Below are positions 62,293 to 64,000 of a DNA stretch of 64,000 nucleotides, piece after piece (position 1 is the stretch's first letter; each line of letters begins with the position of its first letter). Origin of the DNA: Rhodamnia argentea (taxonomy: Eukaryota > Streptophyta > Magnoliopsida > Myrtales > Myrtaceae). Position numbers and translations under genes: made by a program. Under the pieces are notes generated by a model, which saw nothing but the letters and a program-made list of their open reading frames with translations, ran no database searches and was not told the DNA's origin. The stretch is taken from NCBI RefSeq assembly GCF_020921035.1, contig NC_063158.1, positions 26,584,962 through 26,648,961 of the forward strand, given 5' to 3'.

Positions 62293-63624
62293 ACAGCTAT
62301 ATTTGTTCAACTGCAAATAAAACCTACATTAAGTTACGAAGTTCAAATAAAAGTGAGCATAATTGTAATTGAGAACTTGCACAGTGTCTAGTCAAGTATT
62401 AAAAGACAAGTAGCTGCTTAGGCGCATCGACATATGTCTAAGGACACTCATTGACTAAACATGCTAATCGGACGATTTCCAAATTTGAAATTCAATTGAC
62501 AAACTGGATAATTCCCACAAAATTAATCCCCAGCATTGACTTAATTGGTTAGGGTATTGGAGCATTTTATCTCAAGAATTGAAGGTCATCCATTTGAATC
62601 CCATTAAAAACTTGCTAATTGCTCTATACAAAGTGCTCATGGTCACGATGCCCGTGTAATACACAGGTCAAAGATGCTTGGACCTAATCGGTTCATGGGA
62701 CTTACAAGGTATTTCATAAATCTTTAGATAGCCGGATCTCCATGCTCGTACCTCTAAATTATGCTTCTTGAAGCGAGAGTTAGGGCCCGCGGTATTTTCG
62801 GAAGGACGGAATTTTCCCTCGCTGCATGACGTGGAGGAGAATGTACGTCTAGACCTGGAATTTCTCAAGCATCATTTGAAAAGTTTATGTAAAAGAATAA
62901 AAATGGAGTACCAACAAGCGTTCGAGAAATCTGACATAACCATGTGATGCCATCTGACTCTTCCACTTGGGTCGTATGTCCTTATCACATGGCTCGGGCA
63001 ACAACACCCAGTTCGCCAAGTGGCCTCACAGGATGTACTCCTGAACCTGCACCAAGCCTCAGCCACCCACCAATAATTCCAATTGTTTGAGCACCGTCAG
63101 AATCCTGGCCTTTGTTTCTCCTCTCGTCTGGATTTTTTCTTATCACAAGCGCCGTTCACCACGAAATACTTTATTTGATCTGCGGCTCGTGTATCTGGCA
63201 AGATGTATAGCTGGTGAAAGAGAGACTTTTGAAACTCATGCAGCGATGAGTTTGTGGACATTCACTTCACACGTGCTTGAAATTAAAAGGGAAGACCAAC
63301 CGCGCTCTTAAACATAAGAATGGATACGTAACCACGTATAACGGATGCAAATTCCACTACACCGGATACAAAATTGGCGGATCTGTATCCACCTGAGCTA
63401 TGGTGAGCAACATAAATTGCACCTTGTCGTTACATTTAGATAGATAGGAAAGGAGAATAATGCTCGATACGAGCGCTGTCCGTAACGTCGTTTGGTCACG
63501 CAATTATGTAGCTAATAACCTATGAGGGAACGTAGTAGGGGTAGTACTTGGAGGAAAATATTGCATGTGGGGTAATAGTGCTAAGTTGGAAGTGAATGAA
63601 TTGATTCAGGACCCAGGGAGGCGT
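62293..63624. other. gene-poor stretch before the right-edge gene
   Basis: No gene recognised. A minus-strand reading near 62990-63055 (IIGGWLRLGAGSGVHPVRPL) looks protein-like but I cannot place it. It could be an upstream-gene exon or a decayed piece. Confidence 0.4.
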
Positions 63625-64000
63625 TCAGGAAAGAGGAGCCCTATGAGGAGCTCCTTTTCTCCTGTTGCTCAGAGACAAGACAATCCCAGGGATGAGTTTA
63701 TTACCACTCCTTTTGTTTTTCATTTTTACCGCCGTCTCCTTTGACTGATGGGCATTGCGCAAAACTCCCGACGTATTGCTCATGGCCTCACTACTCATGC
63801 ATGACGTCGAGTTATTGTCATCGTATTGACAATCGTGATGTTGCATTGAGCGATGATCTTCATCTAGGAGTGATGAGCTTGGCGTGGCTTGGCCATGATC
63901 GATCAGAACGTCCAATGAGCTCTCCATTCCTAGACCCTCGAAATTCTGAGTGACCATGAAATCCGCCCCATCGAAACTGTAGAGGATGCTGGACAGATCT
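63625..64000 (-). CDS. 3' end of an unrecognised gene (partial)
   Basis: An open minus-strand frame enters from the right edge (first full codon at 63999) and ends at 63625, about 125 codons. It reads DLSSILYSFDGADFMVTQNF, then a Ser/Asp/Asn-rich low-complexity middle (STSCMSSEAMSNTS). It ends with a basic tail (KMKNKRSGNKLIPGIVLSLS, then NRRKGAPHRAPLS). There is no domain I recognise; acidic-then-basic composition would suit a nuclear or regulatory protein but that is a guess. A frameshifted duplicate of its first part is at 55037-55200, on the same strand and on the other side of the third copia element. The 5' part lies outside the window; internal introns are not excluded. Confidence 0.5.
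   Translation of the reverse strand, partial: DLSSILYSFDGADFMVTQNFEGLGMESSLDVLIDHGQATPSSSLLDEDHRSMQHHDCQYDDNNSTSCMSSEAMSNTSGVLRNAHQSKETAVKMKNKRSGNKLIPGIVLSLSNRRKGAPHRAPLS

Overview
The window is nuclear DNA from a eudicot plant. Genes have short exons and GT-AG introns, and AT-rich intergenic DNA is packed with inverted-repeat elements and Ty1/copia retrotransposons. All recognisable single-copy genes have close land-plant relatives. The repeat families feel like those of woody Myrtales (a Eucalyptus-type genome), but that is an impression from memory and I cannot name the species. I found no CRISPR array, operon, phage or other prokaryotic feature, and nothing I would call an undescribed defence or enzymatic system. 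What the window does hold is a readable insertion history.

Layout. 1-7.4 kb is gene-poor. It has a broken second copy of a QRT3-like polygalacturonase gene (about 2360-2612), two hAT-like non-autonomous elements, and two members of a terminal-inverted-repeat (TIR) family. 7442-19430 holds a dead PORR-domain (organelle RNA-recognition) gene on the minus strand. It is split near its 3' end by a copia element (7475-18568), which itself contains a second, intact-ended copia element (12455-17437). Both elements have LTRs, primer-binding sites and short target-site duplications. 20140-22133 is a QRT3-like polygalacturonase gene (plus). 22.7-23.85 kb carries two more inverted-repeat elements, one Mutator-like with a 10-bp duplication.

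24.5-43.4 kb is the gene-rich core, all on the minus strand: choline-phosphate cytidylyltransferase (24494-28744, 8 exons), a small single-RRM protein (29945-30682, 4 exons), a VQ22/JAV1-like VQ-motif regulator (32354-32977, intronless) and a RAN1/HMA7-type copper-transporting P1B-ATPase (35853-43365, 9 exons). 43.4-49.9 kb is intergenic with two more TIR-family copies. 49891-52572 is a mitochondrial-type thioredoxin o (plus, 6 exons). From 53 kb on the sequence is again gene-poor: inverted repeats, a gene fragment at 55037-55200, a third copia element (57193-62292) full of short indels, and at the right edge (63625-64000, minus) the 3' end of an unrecognised gene related to the 55-kb fragment.

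The intact genes are housekeeping or developmental and not functionally linked: pollen-wall pectin degradation (QRT3), phosphatidylcholine synthesis (CCT), copper delivery to the secretory pathway and ethylene receptors (RAN1), jasmonate/defence signalling (VQ) and mitochondrial redox (Trx o). Exon boundaries were read by eye from splice consensus, reading-frame continuity and remembered family sequence; all eight-, four-, nine-, three- and six-exon models close in frame. No alignment, search or expression evidence was available.
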